From NCBI GenBank assembly GCA_037179385.1, contig CM074185.1:8303371-8367370 (forward strand): a stretch of DNA of 64,000 nt, given 5' to 3'. The notes beneath the pieces were generated by a model. That model was given only the letters and a program-made list of their open reading frames with translations. It did no database searches and was not told the DNA's origin. Shown here one piece after another: positions 22,436 through 34,975 of the stretch (position 1 is the first letter of the stretch; each line of letters starts with the position of its first letter). The translations under genes and the position numbers were made by a program. Source of the DNA: Holothuria scabra (Eukaryota; Echinodermata; Holothuroidea; Aspidochirotida; Holothuriidae).

Positions 22436-23759
22436 TCCCTACTCAATCGCTTATGCGGAGCATTACGCACAATGGCAGTAGGTTCCATACAAGTATGCAA
22501 ATTTAATGACAAGTTTAACTTCGTAAGGTAGCGTAAATGGCATAAGAATGCATGTAAAGACACAAAAGTTTCAGTTTTATCCTCATGAACCATCACCATT
22601 CAACTTTAAACACTAATCTTGTCAAAAGTCGACAATCTCGCACCATTTTGCATCTAGGCTCGCTGAAAACGTAAAAATACCCCTTAGACCCCTCCCCAGG
22701 CTGGTGATCACTCAACATACTGCAATCCCCCCTCCCCTTCAGGGAGATCCTGAGTACGTCACTGCGTTGGTACATACAATTAAAAATAAACTAGATATAC
22801 TGAGAGTTGTTATTTCTAATCGCTCTATGAGTACTTTAAGTTTAAGTTTAAAATACAGGTAAAATTACACAATTACATGGTAATGATGTTTTACTTGTAA
22901 ATTTGCCTATTTTATATGAAATACATACACATCGACCGGGAAAGTTTTGGGGAAATTTCATACCTTTGCCCCCTGGAAAAATCCTAACTACGCCACTGCT
23001 TTTATCTGTAATAATTCAAAAATTATAGCTGTAATAAATTTGGGCATGCGCATTTGCATGAGCTTCCAGCCATATTACCAAGCCCGCGACGCAAATTGCT
23101 CTGATGTTTGATAGTCACAAATGGTAAGATGACGTTTTTGTTATCCTTTCAAACGATAGCTGGCACTTAAGCCCAAGAACTTGTTGTTTCGTCACAGAAG
23201 CATAATCGTAGACAATCAATTCAAACACAAGAACCCAAGTGCTAATATTTTTGAGCGCGAAGAAATTGACTGGTTAAGCTTCAGAGCGAGTCGATAGCCT
23301 TACGTCAACGGCATACTGTGTATTGTAACCATGAACGTTAGGCCTAACGTTAATATTAACGTAGTGCTTTGGTGATGCTTTTTCGCGTTCATGCCGTTAC
23401 ACTGGTTAATATCCCTGTGATATTATTAGTCTGGAGTTATTTTCAAGTTCAGCGTTGTGTTGCATTATTCGTTTGCTGTGTCAATCAGTGTTTTTGCAAT
23501 AAATGCTACTGGCAACGAGTAAACAGCCTAAGATCTTGTTTTTTCGGCCTGTAAAAACTACAGTCAGTTTGTAAAATTGCCATAAAAAGCACTGGCAACA
23601 AGTTTCACAGAAATTTTATTTAAAATATAACCGATCTGTAAAATTCAAGAAACGTTTGTAATTTTACAGGACCGTTCAGAATTACACAAAACTTCTGTGA
23701 AACTGGTTGCCAGTAGTTTTTATGGTAAATTTACAGAGAATTTTTGTACAGTGTATTGT

Positions 23760-23990
23760 TTTACTCCTCAGTATGACAAATCTAAATACCAAATATGAAA
23801 ACTGTCGGGCATTCCTAACTTGAGATATCATGCTTACGAGGTTTTCGGATTTTGACCCCGGGTAACGTCAAACAAACTTTGAAATCCACCAGAATTCAGC
23901 AGGGCCCCTACTCTCAATATACCAAATCTACATACTAAGTATGAAAAGTTTTCCGTGTTACGTATCTTGAGATATCCAGTTTCCATCAAA
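23760..23990 (+). repeat. Single degenerate 145-bp-family unit
   Basis: It has the family phrases TTTTGACCCC, AAATCTACATACTAAGTATG and CTTGAGATATC but strongly diverged receptor half-sites. The right-arm counterpart is about 40575-40805. Confidence 0.5.
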
Positions 23991-23999
23991 AGTGTCACA

Positions 24000-26062
24000 A
24001 GCCCATGTACGTATACACACGAAACAAATGTGAAACAATAACATGATGACAGAGGGATATAATCTTCAAAGTGTCTGATGGTAAGACTTGAGGAATATAA
24101 CAAATATTTCGTTCAAGACGCAGTACATTCTCATTTATTCCGACCTACTCACTAGCTCCCAGAGGTATTGACAGCTTATACAGTGCTTTAACGTGATGTA
24201 ACAATTGGCAATACATGCAAACTGCTGGACAAAAATCAATAGAGTATACTAGTGAAACAGTAAGACGTCAGTTTTTTTATATAGCTACGCTAGCTTAGGG
24301 TAATACACCAGTTTTTAACCTTTAAAGGGGGCGGACCGGGGCTTGTACCGTCAATGACAGCACCCTGTTGCATACTGAAGTTCTCAGAGCTGTCAAGTAC
24401 AATCTCATCGCCCCAAACATGTTATTCTTACTAAGCATTTCAACTGTAAAAGCGGCTGGGCTGACTACTCCTGCAATTGTTAGCAAAATAATGACCAAAG
24501 AGTGCGAGGAGCTGAAAGCACTTAAAAAGGAAGCTTCGTGCATAGTACACTACCAGTGTTATGACATGATTCAAGTACACTAGAAACCTCAAGGTTACAG
24601 TAGTGAAAAATTGTTCTTATCCAATTTTCCCTGCTTCTTTTTGCCTGCTGGCTGGTAAAATTACAAAGGTGTAAGTTAACTATGTTGTAGCTATACCCCA
24701 TCAAAGCAGACTTGCTACAGGTCTAGCCTTAGATTTTTGATGTAAACTTTGTCAATTAAATAAGATGTGATGATGATATTGAACGGAATAACAGATTTCT
24801 TTTCACTAATTGCCCTTAGTTTGCCAATTTAATTAAAAAGAGAAAAAACAAGCATTGTTGTTCCATATCATGTAGCGCGCAAAACATCGATTAACGGTGA
24901 GTTAGTATTAGTTACCTGATTCAAAGATATATCGGACGCCCTCAAATCCAGGTTTTCTTCAAAAATCTGTAAAGAACATTGAAAGTTAGTTAGGTGTTTA
25001 TTAGCCTTATTCAAATCGCAGTTCGTACTTAACTACGTCAAGTGATAATAAAACTAGTGGTAGCGTTTAAAAAAAAAGAAAAAAAAAAAACTATATGCCT
25101 CTATTCTTGCAATTTCCACAAACGGGAACCCCGTCATGTTAAGCATTCAACCGGCTTCCATTGGTGCAGCAAAAAGGGTGCCCAATTTCATTTTATGACA
25201 AATACATAAAACTTAATTACTGTATAAAAGTGATTTTTTCACAAGGAACTATGGACATGACGCAATACATAAGCGCACTGTAAACGAGGTAGTAAGCGGG
25301 GGCATAAAACAGCGTTACACGTTAAAAGGTGCTTTTGATGTAATAAAATAGACATCTTCACGGCTGGATCATAAAGCATTAAAAGGATATGTAAACCTAT
25401 GTTTAGAAATAAAAAAAACCCAGTTAAGATAGGTCCCCGATGGTCCAGGTGCACATTCATAAATAGGTCCAGGCGTGTCACAGCAACGCTAATACATACA
25501 CCCACACATTGGACACATCATAATCGCACAGATTTCGCTCCCTGCGTTTGGCAAGGGATCAAAAGAGATTAGAGAAATTTTCATTTTGCGCCTTTTCATG
25601 GATACATACAAATGACATAGGCACATCTGTGATGTCAAGAGAGGTATGAGTCGTACATGTGTTTTTTTTTTTTCCTTTGAAACTTTCATTTTAAGGACAG
25701 GCTGCATATGTCCTGTGAGTTTCATTTTGAAAGTATTACTTACCCTGAATATCGTAAATATGACTTTTATTATCTGTAAACTATCTGAAGGGTATATTAA
25801 GAAATAAATTATACAGATTTTATGACAGAGGTTCTAACACAACATTTTGCGACGTAAGACACAAGCGTACGGGAAAGTTTTCTGTGGTGGTAAAAGCATT
25901 TTTTTGTCCTGATAGTGGCACCACCTATCATGTTTTGCCGGAATGGACCAACTGTTTTTGTCCGAATGGGGGGGGGGGGGGGGGACGAGTTCCCCCTGAC
26001 CGCCGCCTCGTACGCTCATGACGTCAGACCATGGGTTACTTCAGAAACTTTCTAATTTTCAA
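24000..26062. other. Non-coding arm sequence
   Basis: No gene was recognised. A 71-residue plus-strand frame at 24368-24583 (starting MHTEVLRAVKYN) looks protein-like in composition but is altered in the right arm and has no family I can name. An A-rich tract lies at about 25068-25090 and a G run at 25967-25984. Confidence 0.45.
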
Positions 26063-26604
26063 AGTGTACCTCAAGTCAAAAAATTCAAAAGTATGTATTA
26101 AAGTTCACGAAAAATGAATTCTAACAGATCACTTTCCTTTTTCTTAGGACATTCATGAGCCAAGATATAAAGTGTTAAAGTTTATTCACTTAAAACAAAT
26201 TGGTCCATTGCACAATAATTTGTGACTTTCTTGTTGTACAACTAACAGTACCTGGTTTGTTTCTCTTTCAAGTTAAAGATGTTTTAATGACCTTGAACAC
26301 TTCCTGTTTGCTTGCATAGCATGTTGCACATACAGGGCTTAATTAATTACATCACCCCATAAGTGTAAGAGTACTAACTCACCTTGACACAAGGTGCAGT
26401 GACATTTAGAAAAACAAAGAAATACAAAGATTGTAATTTGGGTAGTACAACAATGACATCACAAACTATTGCGCAATGTACAATTTTAAGTTGAGTGAAT
26501 AAACTTACATTTTATATCTCAGCTCAGGAATGTCCCATGAAGATGGGAGTTGGACTGATAGAATTCATTTTTCATGGTTTTTAATATAAATTTTTGAATA
26601 CACT
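26063..26604. mobile_element. Foldback MITE, copy B
   Basis: It starts with AGTGTACCTCAAGTCAAAAA and ends with the degraded inverse TTGAATACACTT. The two halves are inverted copies of about 200 bp. It is the same family as 643-1187 and the allelic or arm counterpart of 37948-38488. Confidence 0.75.
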
Positions 26605-26609
26605 TTAAG

Positions 26610-28840
26610 TCATATCTTGTCTTGAGAACGGTGAATGAGCTCGAAAGAGTTTCAAACATCTTTTGCCTTCTAAAAAATGACTCTTTACGATTTCAAGTAC
26701 CAGAAAGTCAAAAGGAAGTTAGCGATCCCTTGCCTCAAGGAAATAAAAGGCGTCGGTCTTGGCATCTTGTTGAATTGTTTTAACAACCTCTGGTGACCTG
26801 ACATGACTTCTGACCTCTCCAAAATATAATCAGGTCCTTCCTTTAGGAATATGTTTACGAACCGTTAAAAACTTTCACCCTTAGTGACTTCAAATAAATT
26901 TTGTGACCGTAACCAAAAGCATTTCATTCTTCCTCACAACAATATAAATCAATTTAAACCAAATTATGCGGAATGTGCTGACGTCTGACTGTCGTGACTT
27001 TAAATGCTATTTGACCTCCGCCAAAGATAATGCTATTCTTTTACAACAAGACAAATCTACATACCACATATTTATGAAAAGTGCCAATCATTATTGCAAT
27101 GGGATAACGTGTGTCGAAGTCGTTCATTAGATTTTCGAAGTTTTGCCTTTCATAAAATTGAATGATCTTTGACCTGAATTAAATACAATAAGGTTCATCT
27201 GCTCAATATTACAGATCTACATACCAAATGTGACACACATTCATTATTGCAGTTCAAACACCAATGACATCGATTACCTTTGACCGCTACCAAAAAAGTT
27301 TCTTCCTTTCAACATGAAAAACCTGTATACCACACAGGAAACGTAAGGGTATTCCCCAAGTTGAGACATCGTGTTGACAAATTGTCAGTATTTGACCTCA
27401 AATAATCTATGGTTTTCTCCAACCAGAATGCAAAAATGCATTGAGGTTTCGATGATACATACATGCTCTTTTCAATAAAATGCTACATTTGTTGTAACAA
27501 CTGGTGCCCCAATTGACCTTTGACTCAACCTGTAAGTAACTGGTTTTTCTTTTAACCAAAGCACTTCTATATTCAAAAAGCCAAATTTCTACTGTGCCTT
27601 AAGATATTCTGCCAACAAGGTTTACAGAGTTTGATGCCAGGTGATACCAGATGGCCATTGACCTCCACAAAAAACAACAGGTACAGTACTTTCAACACAC
27701 CATAACTCATACACACACTAATTGTGAAATACATCCACGTTTCGCACAGTAACTTGAGCTGTCCTATACAGGTTTTCGGAGTTTGACCCCATGTGACCCC
27801 AAATGACCTTTGACCTCCAACAAAATTAATTGGGTTTTTCCTTGAATTAAAACTCATTAACCTATCAAGTTTGAAAGGAATCCAAGTTTTTTACCTTGAG
27901 ATATAGTATAATTAAGGATCTCCGGGTTTGACCCCATGTGGCCCCAAATGACCTTTGACTTCCACCAAAATCGATAGGGTTCTTCCTTACATCATAACGC
28001 ATCAACATATCAAGTTTGAAATGAATCCAAGTTTCCTACCTTGCGATAGAGTGTAAACAAGGATTTCGGGGTTTGACCCCATGTGACCCCAAATGACCTT
28101 TGATTCCACGAAAATACATCGGGTTCTTTCTCATATCATAACGCATCAACATATCACGTTTGAAATGAATCCAAGTTTCCTACCTTGCGATATAGTGTAA
28201 ACAAGGATTTCAGGATTTGATCCCATGTGACCCCAAATGACCTTTGACCTCCACCAAAATCAATAGGGTTCTTCCTTACATCATAACGCATCAACATATC
28301 AAGTTTGAAATGAATCCAATTTTTCTACCATGAGATATCGTGTAAACAAGGATTTCGGGTTTTGACCCCCTGTGACCCCAAATGACCTTTGACCTCCACC
28401 AAAATCAATAGGGTTCTACCTTACATCATAACGCATCAACGTATCAAGTTTGAAATGAATCCAAGTTTCCTATCTTGAGATATCGTGTAAACAAGGATTT
28501 CGGGTTTTGACCCCCTGTGACCCCAGATGACCTTTGACCTCCACCAAAATAAATAGGGTTCTTCCTCTCAGTATGGGGTATCTCCAAAAACAGTTGACTA
28601 CTTCCTCTTGGTATGCATATTGTGTTGAAAAGAAATGCCCGCATTTGTAGCTCCACAGACCTAAAATTAACTTTGACAACTACCAACACAATCGGGTTGT
28701 TTCTTTCAACATGACAAATGTCAAACGGGCATACTAAACATGAGAGGTGTCGGTCATTCATGGCTTACTAAGATATCCTGTCTACTAGGTTTTTGACTTG
28801 GGTGACCTCACATAACCTTTGACCTGTACCAATAACGACA
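26610..28840 (+). repeat. 145-bp tandem array with DR1-like half-sites, left
   Basis: Six well-conserved units of about 145 bp occupy roughly 27776-28580, and diverged units extend to both sides. Most units carry TGACCTTTGACCTCC, the reverse complement of AGGTCAAAGGTCA, which is a perfect DR1 nuclear-receptor element, followed by further GGGTCA half-sites. The rest of each unit includes AACGCATCAACATATCA and TTTGAAATGAATCCAA. Open frames within are repeat artefacts. Confidence 0.9.
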
Positions 28841-29424
28841 GGCTACTTTTTTGAATATGACAAAATTAATGTTTATACCAAATATAACTGAAAAAGAGTC
28901 AGACATTGATATTTTGTGATATTATGTTTACAAACTTATTGGAACACACACACACCCACAAACTCAAGTGACACCACCATCGAAAGGTCTCGTTGCCAGC
29001 CTTCGGCAAGGAATACAAAGTCAAACGTTTTTGAGGACACGTTACCATACCTTTAAAGTTGTTGAAAAACACGAACTTATTTTCAGGCGAGTTTCCTATA
29101 CCGTATAAAACTATTGTAACTAACATTTCAGTTACTAACTAACAATTACTAAGTTCTTAAACTATAAATGAAGTCACTTACCGATTCAGGGGCCAGGCTC
29201 TCACTGACGAGAGAACAAAAAAGATATGTGCTGAATGTTTGTAAATGAATTTGTGGTATTCTACTGAATATTCCGTGCTGCTATGCGAAAAGATGATTTA
29301 TGCAAGACACAAATAGATTGATATACATGATATAGTTGCGGTCCTGAACCATTTTGATTCAGAAAAAAATCGTGTTGTTCCTGAAAAATACCCACAAATC
29401 CAGCTTAGCCAGAATTATCTTATA

Positions 29425-29575
29425 TCATAACAAAAGATAACATGTAACGTAATATAACGTAACGTAGTAAAATGATGTAGCATCACGTAAGATAAAATAA
29501 CATATAACACAACCCAACACAACAGAACATCACAACATAACGTAACGTAAAATAACGTACCGTAACATAACATCG
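29425..29575 (+). repeat. Degenerate pentanucleotide (TAACG)n tract
   Basis: Imperfect TAACG/TAACA repeats run for about 150 bp. The reverse complement lies at 34976-35126. No other function is visible. Confidence 0.75.
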
Positions 29576-29951
29576 CAACTTTTCGATATGCCCCTGGCAG
29601 CAATATCCCCCAGCAGCAGGGAAGATGCGCCCTCGCGCTTGTGAGTGTTTGTGGGTGCAAGCTGTCATACCAGCTTTTGCAATCGCGAAGGCAACCCTCA
29701 AATCAGTTACGGCTTACAATAAAAAAAGGTTAGCCTATTCCAGGTAGATATTATTTTGGAAAATATCTCCCTGGTTCTACTACAGACCTTTAGAACGTTT
29801 TCTTTGACATCACAAGCTATGCCGCTTTTTAGACTGACTGCCGGGCAAAAAGGAGTATACGTAGCACGTGACAGCTGGGCTGTGAAGCAGCTGACGACCG
29901 ACGTGAAAATTGTTGATTTTTGCCTGGCAGTGGGCGTGGTTCAACAATTAT

Positions 29952-30051
29952 NNNNNNNNNNNNNNNNNNNNNNNNNNNNNNNNNNNNNNNNNNNNNNNNN
30001 NNNNNNNNNNNNNNNNNNNNNNNNNNNNNNNNNNNNNNNNNNNNNNNNNNN
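29952..30051. other. Assembly gap of exactly 100 N
   Basis: A run of 100 N is the conventional placeholder for a scaffold join of unknown size. The left-arm homology continues up to the base before the gap, so the contig break coincides with the inner edge of the inverted repeat. Any reading frame crossing the gap is meaningless. Confidence 0.98.
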
Positions 30052-31132
30052 TATGAACGAAAAGTGGAGATCACTGGGAAACTGGACCTTAAACTACAAG
30101 GGGTGGAAGCGTAGGCCTACAGGCACAAAGCTGCAAGGCCATCTCTTAGCCCTTGTTAAGGCTAGTTCTGCCGTTTCTGGCATATTACATGAAATGGAGT
30201 CCACATTCATAAAGGCCTACCTGCTTGTTATCTGCCCTCCATTTACTTAGGAGGTCTGAATTTACCTTGAAATCTTTCAAGTCCGCGGCAATTTTTGTTT
30301 TTCGTTCGGTCCATACAACGTGTAAGTTCTCTGTGGCGAAATTTTCTTGGCACTGTCGTTTTGGGGCCCTAATTTGTCAATGTACGGTTGAAACGATTTT
30401 ATATGGAAACATTTGTTTTCTTATCGGAGAAGTACTCGGCCAATCATATGAAAATTGAAAAAAACGTTCCTTCAATTTTAATCAGTTGGTGCAACAACAT
30501 TGTACAGAAGTTGTCCATAGGCAGGCTTTAGCAAAATCGAATTGTTGATTAAAAAAATGTAAGCATGAAGATCACTCTGTAGTTTTTTTTTGTATTTGTT
30601 GAGTGTTGAACATAAATTTCATAAATGCCGACGTGATCCTCACCAGATGGATATGGCTCGTTTAGGATGTAGTTGATAATGCATGTTGAAGCTTTGTATC
30701 ATTGCATTAATGAGATCCAAAATTAACTAGGATATCACTAAATTTGCTGTGCATAGAAACATGATCTGTTTTCTTAATTGTTCCGTTGATTACAAATTGA
30801 ATAAACTGACCGCCTTCTATTTCTTTTTAGAAAGCCTGTTTAAAGAGAGAGTGAATAAAAATTTCTGCATTTTCAAGGGAAACAATGGCACGGCCAACTG
30901 ATGAAGCGGACTCAGGATATTCAAATAGGAGGTAAGATGTACTCGCATTTGTGAAACATTGACTCTTTCCAATGCTACACTGTACCCGGACCAACTGACA
31001 TGCTTCGAAAATTTCCATGTATTCATCATACTTTAGACTTGGATGCTGATCTTCAGATCAATATCTACTTTCTCAAATTATTTATTACTGGTAGAGAAAT
31101 GAATGCTTTTGCATCAGTGTACTGAGCCCAGT
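30052..31132. other. Spacer sequence, nothing recognised
   Basis: Single-copy sequence within the window between the gap and the spacer hAT element. No gene, repeat or RNA feature could be supported. Confidence 0.5.
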
Positions 31133-31140
31133 TTATTCAC

Positions 31141-33064
31141 CAGTGGCGTAGCTAGGATTTTTTCCAGGGGGGGGGGGGGCAAAGGTATGAAATTTCCCAA
31201 AACTTTTCCCGGTCAATGTGTATGTATTTCATATAAAATATGCAAACTTTCAAGTATAACAACATTACCATGTCATTTTGTAATATTACCTGCATTTTAA
31301 TCTTAAAGTACAACTTAGAGCAATCGCAAATAACAAAGTATACTATTTTGGTAAACAATATCTGGTTTATTTGTATGTACTAACGCAGTGGCGTCCGGAA
31401 ATTTTTTGACGTTTTCAAGGAGCCTACATGCAAAATGGTGCAAGATTTTCGACTTTGACAGAAACAGTGTTAAAAGTTGAATCGTGGTGGTTCATGGGGG
31501 TAAAACTGAAACTTTTGTGTCTTGACATGCATTTCTTTATGCCATTTATGCTCCTTACGAAGAAAAACTTGTCATTAAATTTGCACACTTTTAGGAGTCA
31601 AAATAAATGAGCATTGATCGGTATTTGTGGTTTTTCTTGGCCACAAAATGTTATTTTGTCATAAAGATTATCCAAGCGGAGCGCCACCATTGGTTGGCGC
31701 GGAGCGTAAAGAAAATTTTGAAAAATCAGACCCCTTAGATGGCCGAAAACAGCATTTTCCAGGCTAATACGAAGAATCTATAGCCAGTCGCTTTCTTCTT
31801 TTGTCGTTTGCAATAAAATGCTCTCTTCACAATATGTTCGCAAACTGCAAAGTGATCAGAGAGTTAAGAGCTAATTTTACCCCAAGTGTGTAATTTTGCC
31901 CAGAAGACCGAGCGAAGCGCCACCATTGGTTGGCCCGGAGCGAAGAGAAAATTTCGAAAATTCAGACCCCTCAGATAGTCAAAATAGCGTATTAATGCTT
32001 GTAACTAGAATCTAAACATGTAGTCTTTTTTATCGATGCCACCAGTGGGGAAACAGAGTCTACCTTTCTAAGTAAAAAATGGGAATTTGACAGAACTTGC
32101 CTAGGTCTATTTGTAGGAATTAAAAAAAATTGGCATCACTGAAAGACCTTGCAGGGACAATCCTTCCCCTTTGAAAATTTTTGAAAAATTGGGTGTCCTT
32201 TTAAGCAATCTGGTGCCACATATGCTATCTTTTGAAGTTAAATCTGTGTTAATAAAGTTAGACTACGTATTTTTACTTAAGAACAAAGAAAAAATGGCAT
32301 CTGTGAGGGGGGCATGGCCCAGTGGTCTTCCTCTTCGCACGCCACTAAGGAGGCCTATAGTGGCTCAACTCACACAGGATATCCTGTGAGAAAAGCAGTC
32401 TGTTAAGTGTAGAAGGCTACAGGGTACTCATTGGCCATTTATTGTTACACTCAAAGTGGGCAGAAAGCTATTTTCCCGAACTAGCTTGCAAGCCTCCAAG
32501 GATTAGGGCTAAGTTACAAAAATCTAAGTGTGCCAACGGATCCCGTTAATTCTAATTTCTAGATTATCGTTGGCCATGGATTGTTTCAGCCCCATCAATC
32601 GTTATGTACACAGAGTAAAATCGTACAGCTACTGCTAGCTTGTAGAAGGACATAACAACCTCGGGGGTCTACGGTAGTGACTTGTCAGTTTTCACATCCT
32701 TTTACTGATGAATTCCCAAAGTATCACCTGAATAACAGCTTCCTGTGCACTGAAATGCACTGATCATACCCCCGTGCGTACACAAGCACAAGAGAACATT
32801 CAATCTGCTACGCGACGAGGACATTTCTGTGGAACGCGAATTGGGCCGGTACATGCGACACTGACGAAATCTGAGTTAATTTGTTGCATGAAAATACGAA
32901 TTATGTATGAGAAATGTCTCACAATTTCTTATTCTAACATAAATTTTGAGGAATTTTTGTGAATTTTTTGTAATAATAAGAAGATTCATCAAATTTCCCC
33001 AAAATTTTTTCCAGGGGGGGGGGGAACTTGCCCCCTGCCCCCCCCCCCAGTAGCTACGCCACTG
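31141..33064 (-). mobile_element. Composite hAT-like element, spacer copy
   Basis: Ends CAGTGGCGTAGCTAGG and TAGCTACGCCACTG are flanked by a perfect 8-bp duplication TTATTCAC (31133-31140 and 33065-33072). It is collinear, in inverse orientation, with 20726-22998, including the nested older ends at about 31387 (CAGTGGCGTCCGG) and 32330-32345 (CTTCGCACGCCACTA). Hairpin modules lie at about 31670-31755 and 31905-31985. It is non-coding apart from short frames. Confidence 0.9.
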
Positions 33065-33131
33065 TTATTCACCGAGTAGGCTAAGAACGAACGGAAACTG
33101 GCTTGTTGACAATTATTGCACTATTCTCTAA

Positions 33132-33593
33132 AGCCCCTTCCACACTTCGCGACTCTCTTCTGCGATTGCAACTTCTTGCGACGAGATACCTTTACACGTC
33201 ACAAAGATTAAAAATCGCTTACAAACTAGCTGCAAGTAGTCGCACAACCCAGTCTCTTGCGATAAGAGACAGAACCTGCAACTGACAAAAATGCCGGACT
33301 TGTCGAAGGATCAGTTATCCTTGTATCTTCGACATAACGAATAAATAGTAAAAAATTTAAAGCCACAGTTTTACGGGAATCACTTCTTTGATCTGTGACT
33401 AGTTGCAGAGTGTGGATACCATGCTCTTTTAATGGTTAGTCGTTGGTAAATCCCTTAACGAGGCAGTTTTTTCTTAGCTAATCGCGTCGCAGACGGAGTG
33501 TGGGGCCGAGTTAGTTGATGGAATTTTACGGCCAAGTTTCCAACCAATTGGTTCTAGTGTGGAACCAGAGTGTCGCAGAGTGTGGAAGGGGCT
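33132..33593. mobile_element. Harbinger-like MITE
   Basis: Inverted ends AGCCCCTTCCACACT and AGTGTGGAAGGGGCT are flanked by TAA on both sides (33129-33131 and 33594-33596). A 3-bp TAA/TTA duplication is the signature of PIF/Harbinger elements. The interior has GCGACTC and TGCGAC repeats, no coding potential, and a nested dispersed tRNA-like repeat at 33497-33558. Confidence 0.75.
33497..33558 (+). repeat. Dispersed tRNA-like repeat copy
   Basis: The plus strand reads GAGTTAGTTGATGGAATTTT, then GGCCAAGTTTCCAACC and AATTGGTTCTAG. It lies inside the Harbinger-like MITE, so it arrived later than that element. Confidence 0.45.
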
Positions 33594-33599
33594 TAATAT

Positions 33600-34598
33600 T
33601 TCTTACGGTTCGGCTTCAATTGGGCTTCACAAAGTTCAGCTCTGCAAAGTTCGTTTGTTATACAAACCATGGGAGTACCATTATGTACTAACTGGAAGTA
33701 CCCTGCCTCGATCACACTTAATCAAACGCATACGACGACAATAATATTCTACACTGACATGTGCAGACCTGCATACTGTGAGACCGTAACCTCCTCACAA
33801 CGTGGAGTTGCGACATACGACTGCAGTCACAGTACGATATGGAAGGTTGTGTTTTATGTATTTATATTACCTTCCTGACATAGGGGACCGCGCAACTGCA
33901 AAGGGGATTCCCGGTTGAGTAATGCTACAGATGTCTACAAGTTCTACGTGACGGCATGCTTAAAGTCTCATGATTCGCCTAAAGGGGTTATCCTCTCACC
34001 CAAACTACAATTTTTTCTTGTAGCCCACGGGAATTTTCAATTGACACAGCTATTTGATTGACAGTTACTTCAAAAAATGCAGAGTATTTTAACTCATATT
34101 ACACAGCATATACTGTACTGAAAGTGTTTTGATTGCACGTAAGGGACTTGCAAACTCACACTGAAGCAATAGACTGAGATTGTGTGTGCATGAGGAGAAA
34201 TTGTAGACAGTTGTGGCAGGGAAGGAGCGGCGTAGGATGGGCAGGCTTTTAAACTCCTTGGTTTTCTAGGCTGTGTGAACCACCAACTGCATCCGATTAC
34301 GATTGAACATGTTCGGGCAGACGAAGTACGACTAGAGGAAGCCGTAGTCCTGGAAGTGTTCACATCGCCAGGACCCCATTCAACTCGGTGGGTGATCGCC
34401 GTTGTTTCGTGGAAAAATGCGGCTGTGTGACCCGGTCTAAAAATATCCCTTAAGGATGTAATGAGTATGCGCCAGCAAATACCTTATGTGGTAAACCTTT
34501 GGCATAATGCTTAAATGATGATATTAGGCAAACATGATTCAATTAATAGGAACTGTGCGACGTAAATGTGTAGGTTTATAGAATATTCCACTTGACGT
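33600..34598. other. Spacer sequence, nothing recognised
   Basis: No conserved frame, repeat or RNA gene is apparent. The right arm begins at about 34599, the last base that can be paired with the left contig. Confidence 0.5.
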
Positions 34599-34975
34599 CA
34601 TAATTGTTGAACCACGCCCACTGCCAGGCAAAAATCAACAATTTTCACGTCGGTCGTCAGCTGCTTCACAGCCCAGCTGTCACGTGCTACGTATACTCCT
34701 TTTTGCCCGGCAGTCAGTCTAAAAAGCGGCATAGCTTGTGATGTCAAAGAAAACGTTCTAAAGGTCTGTAGTAGAACCAGGGAGATATTTTCCAAAATAA
34801 TATCTACCTGGAATAGGCTAACCTTTTTTTATTGTAAGCCGTAACTGATTTGAGGGTTGCCTTCGCGATTGCAAAAGCTGGTATGACAGCTTGCACCCAC
34901 AAACACTCACAAGCGCGAGGGCGCATCTTCCCTGCTGCTGGGGGATATTGCTGCCAGGGGCATATCGAAAAGTTG

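Larger units (their letters stand above)
20726..22998 (+). mobile_element. Composite hAT-like element, left copy
   Basis: Ends are CAGTGAAGTAGCTACTGGGG and CTACGCCACTG, flanked by CCTTTATC (20718-20725) and CTTTTATC (22999-23006), a 7/8 match to an 8-bp duplication. It shares most of its interior, in opposite orientation, with the spacer element 31141-33064. A second set of hAT-like ends (CAGTGGCGTGCGAAGGGG at 21361, GTACGTCACTG at about 22762-22772) marks an older element nested inside. It carries hairpin modules (about 22100-22140 and 22260-22350) and two dispersed tRNA-like repeats. No transposase was found. Confidence 0.8.
20514..23755 (+). mobile_element. TACACTG-ended inverted-repeat element with nested insert
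   Basis: Ends are TACACTGTAAAAAATTACTG and the reverse complement of TACACTGTACAAAAATTC. Repeated CTGTAATTxTACAG-type short palindromes occur near both ends. A subterminal hairpin (CTGGCAAC...GTTTCACAGAA near 23590 against TTCTGTGAAAC...GTTGCCAG near 23700) lies at the right end. The composite hAT at 20726-22998 is nested within. No transposase or clear target duplication was identified; the superfamily is uncertain. Confidence 0.55.
4430..29951 (+). repeat. Left arm of giant inverted repeat
   Basis: This segment is matched in reverse complement by about 34599-63600. Paired landmarks give a nearly constant coordinate sum: 64551 near the centre, 63475 then 63467 after an indel, 63457 and 63450 further out. 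The match runs to the last base before the N gap. Identity looks about 97-99% from roughly 9.5 kb inward and nearer 85-90% outside that point (visual estimate). Arm-specific insertions are listed separately. Confidence 0.95.

Noticed and set aside
24368..24583. 71-residue protein-like frame
   Set aside because: No family recognised and the right arm carries an indel in the same place; kept only as a note.
27573..27857. 94-residue frame in the 145-bp array
   Set aside because: Tandem repeat artefact; it simply follows repeat units and is shared only because the arms are nearly identical.
29756..30250. 164-codon open frame crossing the N gap
   Set aside because: The middle third is unknown sequence; the frame exists only because N codons cannot be stops.
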